Shown piece after piece: positions 43,897-52,944 of a DNA stretch of 64,000 nucleotides. This DNA comes from JALEFZ01 sp039817415 (GTDB lineage: Bacteria > Bacteroidota > Bacteroidia > J057), in the NCBI GenBank assembly GCA_039817415.1, contig JBCBVV010000004.1, positions 124,001-188,000 on the forward strand. Reading direction: 5' to 3'. Within the stretch, counting starts at the first letter, position 1, and each line of letters starts with the position of its first letter. The notes below the pieces were generated by a model. The model worked only from the letters and a program-made list of their open reading frames with translations, made no database searches and was not told where the DNA came from. The position numbers and the translations under genes are program-made.

Positions 43897-44847
43897 ATGA
43901 AGAAGTTTGCACTTACAGGGGCTGCAGGCTACATAGCCCCTCGGCATTTGAAAGCCATCAAAGACACAAACAATCAATTGATTGCAGCTCTTGACCCCCA
44001 CGACTCTGTAGGTATTCTCGATAGATTTTTCCCTAACTGTGCCTTTTTTACTGAGTACGAAAGATTTGATCGCCACCTAGAGAGGATCAAAAGAGATGAG
44101 AGAGGTGGAATTGATTACCTTACCATTTGTACCCCCAATTATCTGCATGATGCGCATTGCCGCCTGGCCCTGAGACTAGGTGCAAACGCTATCTGTGAAA
44201 AGCCATTGGTGGTAAACCCATGGCAGTTGGATGCCCTCCAAAGATTAGAGGAGGAAAACCAAGGCAACATCTACACAATTCTTCAGCTGAGAGTACATCC
44301 TTCCTTGATTGCCCTTAAAGAAAAAATCGCCAACGATACATCTGGGAAAAGATATAAAGTTAACCTAAGCTATATCACTTCCCGCGGTCCATGGTATCTA
44401 TACTCTTGGAAAGGAGATATCAGTAAGTCAGGTGGCGTAGCAGCCAATATCGGTATCCACTTTTTTGACATGTTGATGTGGTTGTTTGGCAAGCCTGTCA
44501 GCAGCGAAGTATACCTAAAGGATAAAACCAAGATGAGTGGATTCCTTGAATTGGGTAATGCTGATGTTACCTGGTATTTATCCATTGACAAGACAGATCT
44601 TCCGCAAGAGATCGTAGAGAAAGGTCAACCTACCTACCGGTCCATTACAGTTAATGGGGAAGAAATTGAATTTTCAGGGGGCTTTACAGATCTTCATACC
44701 CGAGTGTATGAAATCACCCTTGATGGAAAAGGCTTTACGACTGAAGAAGCAAGACCTGCCATCGAAGTCGTCCACAATATTTCTGAAATGCCCATTAGCC
44801 AGACGATTAGAAACGGCCACCCTTTCCTAATGGAAAAGGTATCCTGA
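43897..44847 (+). CDS. wbpB: UDP-N-acetylglucosaminuronate 3-dehydrogenase (WbpB/WlbA), Gfo/Idh/MocA family
   Basis: This protein has exactly the 316-residue length of Pseudomonas WbpB and the same signature stretches: MKKFALTGAAGYIAPRHLKA, CTPNYLHDAHCR, the cofactor-site motif ICEKPLV (EKP 101-103), YITSRGPWYLYSWKGD, NIGIHFFDMLMW and YRSITVNGEE. WbpB oxidises C3 of UDP-GlcNAc-uronate with NAD and 2-oxoglutarate recycling; WbpE and WbpD then make the 3-acetamido sugar. Those two partners are not in the window. It follows the 2-epimerase gene by 118 bases and ends at a long hairpin. Identity is recognised from memory of the family, not from a search. Confidence 0.9.
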   Translation: MKKFALTGAAGYIAPRHLKAIKDTNNQLIAALDPHDSVGILDRFFPNCAFFTEYERFDRHLERIKRDERGGIDYLTICTPNYLHDAHCRLALRLGANAICEKPLVVNPWQLDALQRLEEENQGNIYTILQLRVHPSLIALKEKIANDTSGKRYKVNLSYITSRGPWYLYSWKGDISKSGGVAANIGIHFFDMLMWLFGKPVSSEVYLKDKTKMSGFLELGNADVTWYLSIDKTDLPQEIVEKGQPTYRSITVNGEEIEFSGGFTDLHTRVYEITLDGKGFTTEEARPAIEVVHNISEMPISQTIRNGHPFLMEKVS

Positions 44848-44861
44848 TATAATTTATGCTT

Positions 44862-44896
44862 AAAGCCTGTTGAATCTAGGATTCGGCAGGCTTTAT
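44862..44896 (+). terminator. hairpin terminator after wbpB
   Basis: A 15-bp stem, counting two G-U pairs, is formed by 44862-44876 and 44880-44894 with a 3-base loop (AAAGCCTG...CAGGCTTT at the base), followed by ATCATTCT. The next gene probably has its own promoter. Confidence 0.75.
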
Positions 44897-44991
44897 CATT
44901 CTCACTCCTTGCTCACTTTTCACAACCTGCGTTCTTACCCCATTTCTGCCATTTCATCGAAACCTCAACCTTCTAATTTTCGCAGAGAAAA

Positions 44992-47562
44992 ATGAGCAAC
45001 TCCCAACAACTCAAATTTGACTGGGTGGACGCGGTAAAAGGCATGGCTATCATAGGGATCATGCTGGTCCATTTGGTAGAACTGTTCCCTAAGCCTGCAT
45101 CCTTTCCATATGACGTACTCTATTTCCTGGGTAAGCAAGGGGATATGGCGCCAGGTGTATTCTTTCTTTTGAGTGGTTTTGGCCTAGCACTCTCTTATTT
45201 GAAAAAAGAAAAGGATCATGTCGACCCAAAGGAGTTTTACCAAAAAAGGCTAAGCAGACTTTTCCCGCTTTACATAAGCATTTTCTTATTCTTTCTGGTT
45301 TTACGCCAATTTGGAGGATTTGGTGATAGCCAAACCATGATTACTGATGGGAACACCTTCTTCAAATTATGGGGATTGGGATTCACTAGGGAACTGTTTA
45401 CCTACATCAATCCTTCGTGGTGGTTCATTTGGACTCTGTTACAGTTTTACCTCCTATTTCCCTTTGTTTACCGCTTTTTTGCCAAGCATTCTACCCCTAC
45501 CTTCCTCGCCATTTTTGTAGGGATAAGCTTATTGTTTCGATACCTACCAGTTTTAGGATACATTCCTGTAGAACAGGCAAATATTTGGGAAAGAGGCATC
45601 TTCGTTGGGACGAGAATAGGTGAATTTGCCATTGGTATGTCGCTGGCGAAATTCCTTTTTGCCAATAGAAATACCGGCATTAGCTATGGCATGCTATTCC
45701 CAATCGGGATAGGGGTTTATGCACTGGGTCTATGGATTTCTTCCATTCCCTTTTTAAGACCGTTTTATTCGATCCTTTATACCTGCGGAATGACTGCATT
45801 CATGTATGGTATCTGGAAAATTATACGTAGTACTGACTTAACTCGCAAGATCATAGGAAGACCATTGATCTGGATGGGGGTTCACAGCTACAGTATATTC
45901 CTTTTCCATCAGGTGCCTGTGATGGCCGCAGAGAAATTCTTTGGGGATGATCCCTTCATGATGGCCCTTGTAGGATTGGGTATCCTGGCCATTACTGTTC
46001 CTATCAGCTTTGTGATCGAAATCATTGTAGACTTCTTCATGAAATTACTCAACAACCTTCGCCAGTCTTCCCTTGCCACATGGATTTTATTGGGACTTTC
46101 CCTAGTCACATTAGGTGCTGTCTTCATCTTACCCTTTGCCAAAATGAATGGAATGGCCCAACAAGCCATGTACTTAGGGGTATTGCTTCTCTCATTGTTG
46201 AACTTGGTTATTTGGATCAATTCGAGAGAAAGGGCTTTTGTGCTAAATTGGCTCATTCTAGCAGGTGTTGTCTCAGGCTTCATGTATGTATTTGGAGTCC
46301 CGGTCAATCAAAAAATCTTCGCAATAGGCTTTGGTATAGTTGTTTCTGGCTTTGTCCTGCTGAGTTACAATTTGATTCAAAAGTCTCAACGAGGATGGCT
46401 GTTTCCAGCATCCATCTTGGGGCTCATATTTGGAGCCAATTGGCTATGCCAGACCTATGCTCCCTTGCAAGCCGGAGAAGCATGGAGTGAACTTCCTGCC
46501 ATGATGACGAACGATTCTTTGAGATTCTCACTTATTCCCAATAAGGAGACCCATTTAAAATATGAAGCATTTGATTATGTCATCAAGACCAATTCTGTTG
46601 GACTAAACTCACCTGAAATCACAGAAGAAAGGCCCAATCCTAATACCCTAAGAGTACTTGTCCTAGGGGATGCCATTGCCATGCCAGAGGGATTCGATTA
46701 TGAGGAAGCTTTTCCCCATATGCTTCAGATGAAAATTCAGGACTACTTTGGTTCAATCCGGGACGTCCAAGTAATCAATGCAGCTGTAACGGGTTATGCT
46801 CCAGCCGAACAAGCCCTTCTGCTTCCCATGTATATGGAAATGTATAAACCCGATGTGATTTTGTATGAATTCTTCAACGAATACACCCAAAACATAGACT
46901 ATGAAAAAGGGAAGAACCCGAAGGTGATCAAAAAACTACAAAAGGATGTAGGCTTCTTCCCAGATGGAGATGGTCCTACCCTATACGATCATATCATGAG
47001 GTCCCAACTATCTATTTTCGTCAGGAAAAAGGGAGGAACTTTCCTTAAAGAAACAGTCATGGGGAAGATCAAACCCCATAGGTACAATAGAATCATGCTG
47101 AAGTATTTTACCAAGGGAGATGTCGATATATATAAACCAGAGTTGATTGCCAATATGCAACGCCACCTCACAGATATGAAAGAGGCAGCTGAAAAGGGAG
47201 GTGCAGAGTTATATCTTGTTTATGTACCCGCCCCTGTGCGAATACTCCCTCATGATAAAATTACCTATTTCCCAAGAGATATTGACCTATCAGATTCGGA
47301 AAAGTATGACATGAACCGCCCAAATAAAGAAACCAAGGCCATGTGCGATGCCATTGGGATGAAGGTACTGGATGTAACAGAAGATATCGCTTCCTACGAA
47401 CCTCAACCCACATACTTTTACTCAGCTTGGCACCTAAATGAAAATGGGCATAGCGCCATGACGCAGATTCTGTTTGACCATTTGAAGAAAGAAGGTTTCC
47501 TCCAACTAGAGCCCAACAAGATAGAAGAGGAAGAAGGGGTCATTAGTATGAATGAGGAATAG
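44992..47562 (+). CDS. acyltransferase-3 (OafA-like) membrane protein fused to a degenerate SGNH domain
   Basis: This encodes 856 residues. The first about 365 form an acyltransferase_3 domain with ten or more helices (WVDAVKGMAIIGIMLVHLVE, GVFFLLSGFGLALS, FYQKRLSRLFPLY). Extra helices follow to about 500, then an extracytoplasmic SGNH-like domain (about 545-840). OafA-type enzymes carry acetyl across the membrane and their SGNH domain attaches it to a glycan. Here the usual GDS reads LGDAIAMP (Ala at 561), and the block-V Asp, three residues before His814, is Ser (SAWHLNENGH). Two triad residues are therefore gone and only the His remains. The domain may bind glycan rather than transfer. A perfect terminator follows. 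Confidence 0.88.
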   Translation: MSNSQQLKFDWVDAVKGMAIIGIMLVHLVELFPKPASFPYDVLYFLGKQGDMAPGVFFLLSGFGLALSYLKKEKDHVDPKEFYQKRLSRLFPLYISIFLFFLVLRQFGGFGDSQTMITDGNTFFKLWGLGFTRELFTYINPSWWFIWTLLQFYLLFPFVYRFFAKHSTPTFLAIFVGISLLFRYLPVLGYIPVEQANIWERGIFVGTRIGEFAIGMSLAKFLFANRNTGISYGMLFPIGIGVYALGLWISSIPFLRPFYSILYTCGMTAFMYGIWKIIRSTDLTRKIIGRPLIWMGVHSYSIFLFHQVPVMAAEKFFGDDPFMMALVGLGILAITVPISFVIEIIVDFFMKLLNNLRQSSLATWILLGLSLVTLGAVFILPFAKMNGMAQQAMYLGVLLLSLLNLVIWINSRERAFVLNWLILAGVVSGFMYVFGVPVNQKIFAIGFGIVVSGFVLLSYNLIQKSQRGWLFPASILGLIFGANWLCQTYAPLQAGEAWSELPAMMTNDSLRFSLIPNKETHLKYEAFDYVIKTNSVGLNSPEITEERPNPNTLRVLVLGDAIAMPEGFDYEEAFPHMLQMKIQDYFGSIRDVQVINAAVTGYAPAEQALLLPMYMEMYKPDVILYEFFNEYTQNIDYEKGKNPKVIKKLQKDVGFFPDGDGPTLYDHIMRSQLSIFVRKKGGTFLKETVMGKIKPHRYNRIMLKYFTKGDVDIYKPELIANMQRHLTDMKEAAEKGGAELYLVYVPAPVRILPHDKITYFPRDIDLSDSEKYDMNRPNKETKAMCDAIGMKVLDVTEDIASYEPQPTYFYSAWHLNENGHSAMTQILFDHLKKEGFLQLEPNKIEEEEGVISMNEE

Positions 47563-47580
47563 ACAATCCTTATGTACCAA

Positions 47581-47622
47581 AATAAAAGCGCCTTTTGACT
47601 CATCTCAAAAGGCGCTTTTATT
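47581..47622. terminator. bidirectional terminator between the acyltransferase and ggt
   Basis: A perfect 16-bp stem AATAAAAGCGCCTTTT/AAAAGGCGCTTTTATT (47581-47596 with 47607-47622) encloses a 10-base loop. The T-run on both strands suits the two convergent genes. Confidence 0.92.
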
Positions 47623-47636
47623 AAATGGCTTAATTT

Positions 47637-49325
47637 TCAGTATCCATCTGCCGTATCATCTCCCCTCGGATCGGCTCCTCCCTCTAAGCTACCATCAGGC
47701 CTAACCAGGATCGCATCTACCCTTCCGATATATCCTCTCTGTCTCATCTCATGTCCCATGCTTTTGAGTTGATCCATTGTCTTTTGGGAGAAAGTATTTT
47801 CCTCGTAGAATATGACATCTGGCTTCCATTGATGATGGAAACGCTTGGCCGAAACAGAGGCTTGCATAGGAAAATCATGCTCTAGTACATTGATGATGTT
47901 CTGGAAAACTGAGGTAATGATGGTAGAACCCCCCGGCGTACCAACCACCATGTACAAAGAGTCGTTTCGGGTTACAATAGTAGGCGTCATGGAGCTCAAC
48001 ATCCGCTTACCCGGCTGAATAGAATTGCCCTCAGAGCCTAATAATCCAAAGTAATTAGGAACGCCCGGTTTGGAACTAAAATCATCCATCTCATTGTTCA
48101 GGAAAAAACCTGCTCCCCCTACTACCACACAGCTTCCAAAGGAACCGTTTATCGTTGTTGTCAAAGAAACCGCATTCCCATCTTCATCAACTATGCTAAA
48201 ATGGGTAGTTTGCTCAGATTCAGCCATGGGTTCACCCGCCTCAATGCTATCGCTGATACTCGCCTTATTGGGATCAAAATCAGCCATTCTTTCTGTGAGA
48301 TAAGCGGTTTCCATCAATCCTTCTTGAGGAACATTGTAGTAATCAGGGTCTCCAAGATGGATAGAACGATCCGCATAAACCCGCCTTTCTGCTTCTACAA
48401 TGGCATGAACTTCCTCCACAGACTGAAAGCCCTTCTTCCTTAGATCAAGATTTTCTACACTTTCCAAAAGCTGAGCCAAGGCAATTCCTCCACTCGAAGG
48501 GGGTGGCATGGAAATCAGTCCATATCCCTTGTAATCTGTTTCAACAGCTGTTCTCCAAACAGCTTTATAATTTTTCAAATCTTCCAAACTGATTATTCCT
48601 CCCCCTCTTTCCATTTCGGCTACAATACTATCGGCTACCCATCCTTCGTAAAATCCCGCTTCTTTTTGATCCCTAACAGCAGTGAGCGTTCGAGCTAAAT
48701 CAGGCTGGAATACCGTATCACCTAAGGTCCAGACTGTATCGGCTGTAAAGGCATTGGGCCGTGTATTGTATTTGACCATTTTGGAGGCTTTTAACTGATA
48801 GGCTCTTGCTTCCTTCTCGGTAATGTGTAGGCCACTGCGCGCTAAGTCTATGGAAGGTTGAATAACTTCTTTCCACGACAACTTACCTAGCGAATCATGG
48901 GCAGCCACCATACCCGCTACTGAGCCTGGAACCCCACAAGCCAAGTGCCCCATCCAACTCAAATCTTCGATCACCTCTCCTAACGAATCAAGATACATAT
49001 CGCGATGAGCCGCAGAAGGAGCCATTTCCCTAAAATCAAGCGCATATTTTCGCCCATCATTCATCCGGGCTACCATAAAGCCTCCACCTCCAATATTACC
49101 TGCCCTCGGATAAGCCACAGCAAGGGCAAATTGAACAGCGACAGCTGCATCCACTGCATTCCCTCCCTTTTTTAGAATCTCAACTCCTATCCGAGTAGCT
49201 TCGGGATGAGCGGTGACGACCATGGCCTTTTCTGTGATCAGGCCAACTTCCAATTTTTTCTCCGTCCGACATGCATACAAGAGCAAAAGTACAGATAGAA
49301 CACAGTAGAGTGAATTACGAATCAT
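47637..49325 (-). CDS. ggt: gamma-glutamyltransferase lipoprotein
   Basis: This 562-residue protein has a lipoprotein signal (YCVLSVLLLLYAC, Cys near residue 19). The N-terminal nucleophile hydrolase fold of gamma-glutamyltranspeptidase follows: GGNAVDAAVAVQFALAV, GNIGGGGFMVARM and the processing site EQTTHFSIVDEDGNAVSLTT, where Thr373 should become the nucleophile after self-cleavage. GSMTPT-like SSMTPTIV and GTPGGSTII close the site. It cleaves glutathione-type gamma-glutamyl bonds in the periplasm. Two ATGs lie close together (49331 and 49325); the second is chosen, and both overlap the stop of the upstream membrane-protein gene. It ends at a bidirectional terminator. Confidence 0.93.
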   Translation of the reverse strand: MIRNSLYCVLSVLLLLYACRTEKKLEVGLITEKAMVVTAHPEATRIGVEILKKGGNAVDAAVAVQFALAVAYPRAGNIGGGGFMVARMNDGRKYALDFREMAPSAAHRDMYLDSLGEVIEDLSWMGHLACGVPGSVAGMVAAHDSLGKLSWKEVIQPSIDLARSGLHITEKEARAYQLKASKMVKYNTRPNAFTADTVWTLGDTVFQPDLARTLTAVRDQKEAGFYEGWVADSIVAEMERGGGIISLEDLKNYKAVWRTAVETDYKGYGLISMPPPSSGGIALAQLLESVENLDLRKKGFQSVEEVHAIVEAERRVYADRSIHLGDPDYYNVPQEGLMETAYLTERMADFDPNKASISDSIEAGEPMAESEQTTHFSIVDEDGNAVSLTTTINGSFGSCVVVGGAGFFLNNEMDDFSSKPGVPNYFGLLGSEGNSIQPGKRMLSSMTPTIVTRNDSLYMVVGTPGGSTIITSVFQNIINVLEHDFPMQASVSAKRFHHQWKPDVIFYEENTFSQKTMDQLKSMGHEMRQRGYIGRVDAILVRPDGSLEGGADPRGDDTADGY

Positions 49326-49869
49326 GAGCATGAGGATATAGCTTTAGGCAAATGAGATAAAAAATGGTGGGTACCACCATCCAAGTCAAAGGCGCAAGCG
49401 CGGTAATGGATCGACCATTCACCTTGAACAATTCTGGATTCCACCAATTGGGAATATACTCCCAAATTCCAAATGAACCCAACACTTCTAACAGCAGAGC
49501 AGAAGCAATCCCAAAAAGGATAAAAACACCCAACTCCCTAAAAGAAAACTTCTTGAAAACTGGTGTAGGACAGCTCAGCTTGATGAGGGCTATTCCTGCC
49601 ATAAATAAGCCACCATCCCATAGGCTATGGCTAATCCATTGAAGCTGTGGATGTATAGGAAAGGGAGCCAATAACTTATATGGCGGTATCCCTTCAGGAT
49701 TGTTGCCCATCAGGAATAGGGGTAATTCCCAACAAAGTCCCAAAAATACCCCAATCCAAAAAAGAAGATACATATTGGCATGTAGCTTCCCCCTTAGGAA
49801 AGCAATGGTAAATGACAATAAAATTACCAGTGCGATTAATGGATCGGAATTCAGAAGAAGGAGGTCCAT
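49315..49869 (-). CDS. integral membrane protein of unknown function
   Basis: This 184-residue protein has about five hydrophobic helices (around 9-25, 33-53, 87-103, 111-131 and 155-177). Conserved-looking polar positions include CWELP in the second helix region and DGG before the third. I do not recognise the family. Its end overlaps the ggt start by about ten bases, so it probably forms a two-gene operon with ggt. No signal beyond the first helix and no nucleotide-binding motif are visible. Confidence 0.7.
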   Translation of the reverse strand: MDLLLLNSDPLIALVILLSFTIAFLRGKLHANMYLLFWIGVFLGLCWELPLFLMGNNPEGIPPYKLLAPFPIHPQLQWISHSLWDGGLFMAGIALIKLSCPTPVFKKFSFRELGVFILFGIASALLLEVLGSFGIWEYIPNWWNPELFKVNGRSITALAPLTWMVVPTIFYLICLKLYPHAHDS

Positions 49870-50059
49870 AGGATCTTAATTCCCTTCAATATAACAAGAT
49901 CCCGTTATATGATCATTCTTCATTGCCAATCCTTTATGACAACTTTTTACAAGTTCTGACTTTAGTAGGACATCCTACTGGCCCTCTTTACGAAAAACCT
50001 TAATATATTGATGAAATGGGAGTAGAATTCTCCATGCTGTTTACAATAACTATCTATTC

Positions 50060-51628
50060 GTGAGTCCTCGTTTAAAACAAATTGGTCTTATCCTACTGCT
50101 GGGCCTTCTTTTGCCCATGACCATCTTTTCATTTTTTGAGGTCTATTCGCTGAACCAGAATGAAGCAGAACTCACCAACATTTATGAGCAGCAAACCAAA
50201 TCCATCATCTTTGCAGCCAATCAGTACACAGATGATATCGTCCAAAATTGGCTCATGAGCCTTAACAATTACCCAAACTTCGACGAAAAATGGGTAAATG
50301 CCTTCCTTAACAACCGCAACTCAATAGATGCCCTTTTCTTCAAAAATATGGGTCAAAAACAAGTATCCGGGATGGGATGGCACCCTGCACAGGCTGATGG
50401 GATGTTTGAGGGCTTCGATCTTGACCGCTTTCTGAAGGAACAAAAAGATGAAATTGGGCGGCTGGAAAGATACTTTGAGGCCGATTACCAGAAAAAGTTA
50501 AGCTACTCTATTGCTGAAGACTCTAGCAGGATGATCCTGATGTGTATGGTGGGTAAACCGAAGGAGCGACAAGTTTTATGTCTGATGTTTATCAACATTC
50601 AGAAATTTGCTTATGAAATCATTGGCCCCAGGCTTCAAAAACTAGCCAGCGATCAATTTTTCTTTATGATCAAGGATGAATGGGAAAATGGCTTCATGTT
50701 TTATACCCATAAATGGAAGCAATTCCAGCAATCAGAGTTCCAAAACGAAAAATTGTGGATTCTTCCTCGGCATCAATTGTATATATTTTCACAGAACCGC
50801 ACCATTAAGGAATCGGTTAAAGCAAGATCTAAGAGAAACCTTGGCATTTTGTTAATCTTGGATCTCATCATGATCATTGCCGTGGTCATCATCTTCCGGA
50901 ATATCAGGCGAGAATTAAGGCTTTCCCAATACAAAGCAGATTTTGTGAGCAGTGTATCCCACGAATTGAGGACACCCTTGGCACTCATACGGATGTTTGC
51001 CGAGACCCTCGAAATGAAGCGGGTTCCCACAGAAGAGAAAAAAGAGGAATACTACAGAATCATCCGCCAAGAGTCCGAAAGATTGAGTGGAATCGTCAAC
51101 AAGATCTTGAATTTTTCTGAAATGGATTCTGGGAAGAAGTCCTACTTCATGCAGCCCTCAGATATGTGTAGCATAGTCAAGGACGTTATGGGTACCTATG
51201 AATACCATTTGAGGCAAAAGGGCTTCAGCTGGGACATCCAACTCCCTCCTCAATGCCCACAAGTTGCTTTCGATGAAGGTTCTGTGTCTGAAGCCATGGT
51301 AAATTTGATAGACAATGCCATCAAATACTCTGATGATAAAAAGCATATCGTAATCTCGGTTTGCCAAGTGGAAAAAGAAGTGGGCTTGCGAGTAACAGAC
51401 CAGGGCATTGGGATAAGCGAGGAGCATCAAAAGGAAATATTTGAAAGATTCTTCCGGGTTACTCGGGGAGATTTGTATACCGTACAGGGAACAGGATTAG
51501 GTCTTTCCTTGGTAAAAGAGATCATGACCGCCCACAAAGGACGCATTGAACTAGAAAGTAAAGCTGGTGAAGGTAGTAGTTTTACCCTTTGGTTTCCTGT
51601 ATTTGAACCTAAAAATGATGAAGTATGA
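50060..51628 (+). CDS. membrane sensor histidine kinase
   Basis: This 522-residue protein has two membrane helices (about 6-27 and 270-288) framing a sensor domain of about 240 residues outside the membrane that I cannot assign. A HAMP-free linker is followed by the H-box SSVSHELRTPLALIRMF (H301), the N-box VNLIDNAIKYS, G1 RVTDQGIGIS, the F-box FERFFRV and G2 GTGLGLSLVKEI. It should phosphorylate the response regulator encoded immediately downstream, with which it overlaps by ATGA. The start is GTG; no in-frame ATG is found just upstream, and the first helix follows it. The stimulus is unknown. Confidence 0.92.
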   Translation: MSPRLKQIGLILLLGLLLPMTIFSFFEVYSLNQNEAELTNIYEQQTKSIIFAANQYTDDIVQNWLMSLNNYPNFDEKWVNAFLNNRNSIDALFFKNMGQKQVSGMGWHPAQADGMFEGFDLDRFLKEQKDEIGRLERYFEADYQKKLSYSIAEDSSRMILMCMVGKPKERQVLCLMFINIQKFAYEIIGPRLQKLASDQFFFMIKDEWENGFMFYTHKWKQFQQSEFQNEKLWILPRHQLYIFSQNRTIKESVKARSKRNLGILLILDLIMIIAVVIIFRNIRRELRLSQYKADFVSSVSHELRTPLALIRMFAETLEMKRVPTEEKKEEYYRIIRQESERLSGIVNKILNFSEMDSGKKSYFMQPSDMCSIVKDVMGTYEYHLRQKGFSWDIQLPPQCPQVAFDEGSVSEAMVNLIDNAIKYSDDKKHIVISVCQVEKEVGLRVTDQGIGISEEHQKEIFERFFRVTRGDLYTVQGTGLGLSLVKEIMTAHKGRIELESKAGEGSSFTLWFPVFEPKNDEV

Positions 51629-52356
51629 ATAAGAAACGAATACTTATCGTCGAAGATGAACCCTCTATGCGGATGGGCCTAGCCGACAATCTGCGCTTCG
51701 AAGGATATGATGTAGCCGAGGCAGAAGACGGAGGTACGGGGCTTGAACTGGCTGTAGAGGAAACCTTTGATCTCATTGTACTGGATATCATGCTTCCAGT
51801 CATGTCTGGATTTGATGTATGTAAAAAGATTAGGGAAAAGGACAACCTGACTCCTATCCTTATTCTTTCAGCCAAAGGAGAAGAGATTGACAAGGTCCTC
51901 GGACTAGAGCTTGGAGCAGATGACTACGTTTGTAAGCCCTTTAGCCTACGAGAGCTATTGGCAAGGGTAAAGGCCATTCTAAGGCGTACACAAAGCAACC
52001 CTACCGTCAAGGAAAGTATAGGCGATATTCAAATTGGGCGTCTTCAGATTGATTTCAACGCTTTTAAAGCAAGAAAAGGAGAAGAGGAAGTCAGACTCTC
52101 GCACAAGGCCTTTCAATTACTCCACTATATGTATTCCAACAGAAACAAAGTGGTCAGCCGTGATGACCTCTTACACAATGTCTGGGAATACGAACAAATG
52201 CCTACGACCAGAACAGTTGATAATTTCATTGTAAAACTACGGCAAGTCGTTGAGGATCAGCCTGGTTCACCTGATGTGATTTTGACAGTTCATGGAGTGG
52301 GATACAAACTGATCGCACCTGATGACATTTCTTTACAAAGGTCTACGGAAGGATGA
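51625..52356 (+). CDS. OmpR-family response regulator
   Basis: This 243-residue protein has an N-terminal receiver domain (RILIVEDEPSMRMGLADNL; phosphoacceptor D54 in LIVLDIMLPVMSGF; ADDYVCKPF with the conserved Lys). A winged-helix DNA-binding domain (about 135-235) ends with TVHGVGYKLIAPDD, the usual OmpR wing. It should bind DNA after phosphorylation by the kinase encoded upstream, which it overlaps by four bases. Genes directly downstream (a retropepsin-like protease and two jelly-roll proteins) are candidate partners or targets. Confidence 0.95.
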   Translation: MNKKRILIVEDEPSMRMGLADNLRFEGYDVAEAEDGGTGLELAVEETFDLIVLDIMLPVMSGFDVCKKIREKDNLTPILILSAKGEEIDKVLGLELGADDYVCKPFSLRELLARVKAILRRTQSNPTVKESIGDIQIGRLQIDFNAFKARKGEEEVRLSHKAFQLLHYMYSNRNKVVSRDDLLHNVWEYEQMPTTRTVDNFIVKLRQVVEDQPGSPDVILTVHGVGYKLIAPDDISLQRSTEG

Positions 52357-52456
52357 CATCAGGATCGGTGCTTCGGCGTAAGTTTAAGTAAGTCAAATGA
52401 AACAGCATGTTTTGCTTGGCGATTCCTCAAAAACTAAATCCATAAGCACTAATTCG

Positions 52457-52942
52457 ATGAAAAAGGTATTCATAATAAGTCTGAGTCTGTTCATAGGTAT
52501 GGCGACGCTCACGGGAATGGTCCCTTTCATGGGAGAAGAAATAAAAGCCGTAAGCTTTAGACCCAAGCCTATTATCAAGGGTACACTGAATGGCAAGAAG
52601 GCCTATTTCCTGTTGGATTCGGGAGCAGATGTTACCCTACTCGATGAGAGTACCGCTGAAAATTTTGGCTTCAAAACAGTAAAGGTTCCTGGAGCTAACA
52701 AAATACAGGGTGTGAATAGAGGGGCCCATGAAGTGGAAGAAGCCAAAAAAGCAGAGATGAAATTAGGCACCCAACACATTAAGTATCAATTCAAAACTTT
52801 TAACATAAGCCACTTGGCAAATTCTATCATGAACAAGACAGGCTACAGAATCTGTGGGATTATAGGCTCAGACGTCATGAAGAAATATGGGTTCATTATA
52901 GATTATTCAAACCACAAGGTCCTTATTCAAAAAACGAGGTAA
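52457..52942 (+). CDS. secreted retropepsin-like aspartic protease
   Basis: This encodes 161 residues from an ATG placed before a signal peptide (FIISLSLFIGMATLTG); an upstream ATG at 52397 would add 20 polar residues in front of it. The retropepsin fold has the catalytic motif YFLLDSGADVTLLD (D54) and the second conserved part ICGIIGSDVMKKYGFIIDYS, matching the hydrophobic-G-hydrophobic strand before the C-terminal sheet. Single-domain retropepsins act as dimers. It lies 100 bases after the response regulator and two bases before the jelly-roll membrane protein, implying co-expression. Substrates are unknown. Confidence 0.85.
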   Translation: MKKVFIISLSLFIGMATLTGMVPFMGEEIKAVSFRPKPIIKGTLNGKKAYFLLDSGADVTLLDESTAENFGFKTVKVPGANKIQGVNRGAHEVEEAKKAEMKLGTQHIKYQFKTFNISHLANSIMNKTGYRICGIIGSDVMKKYGFIIDYSNHKVLIQKTR

Positions 52943-52944
52943 TT

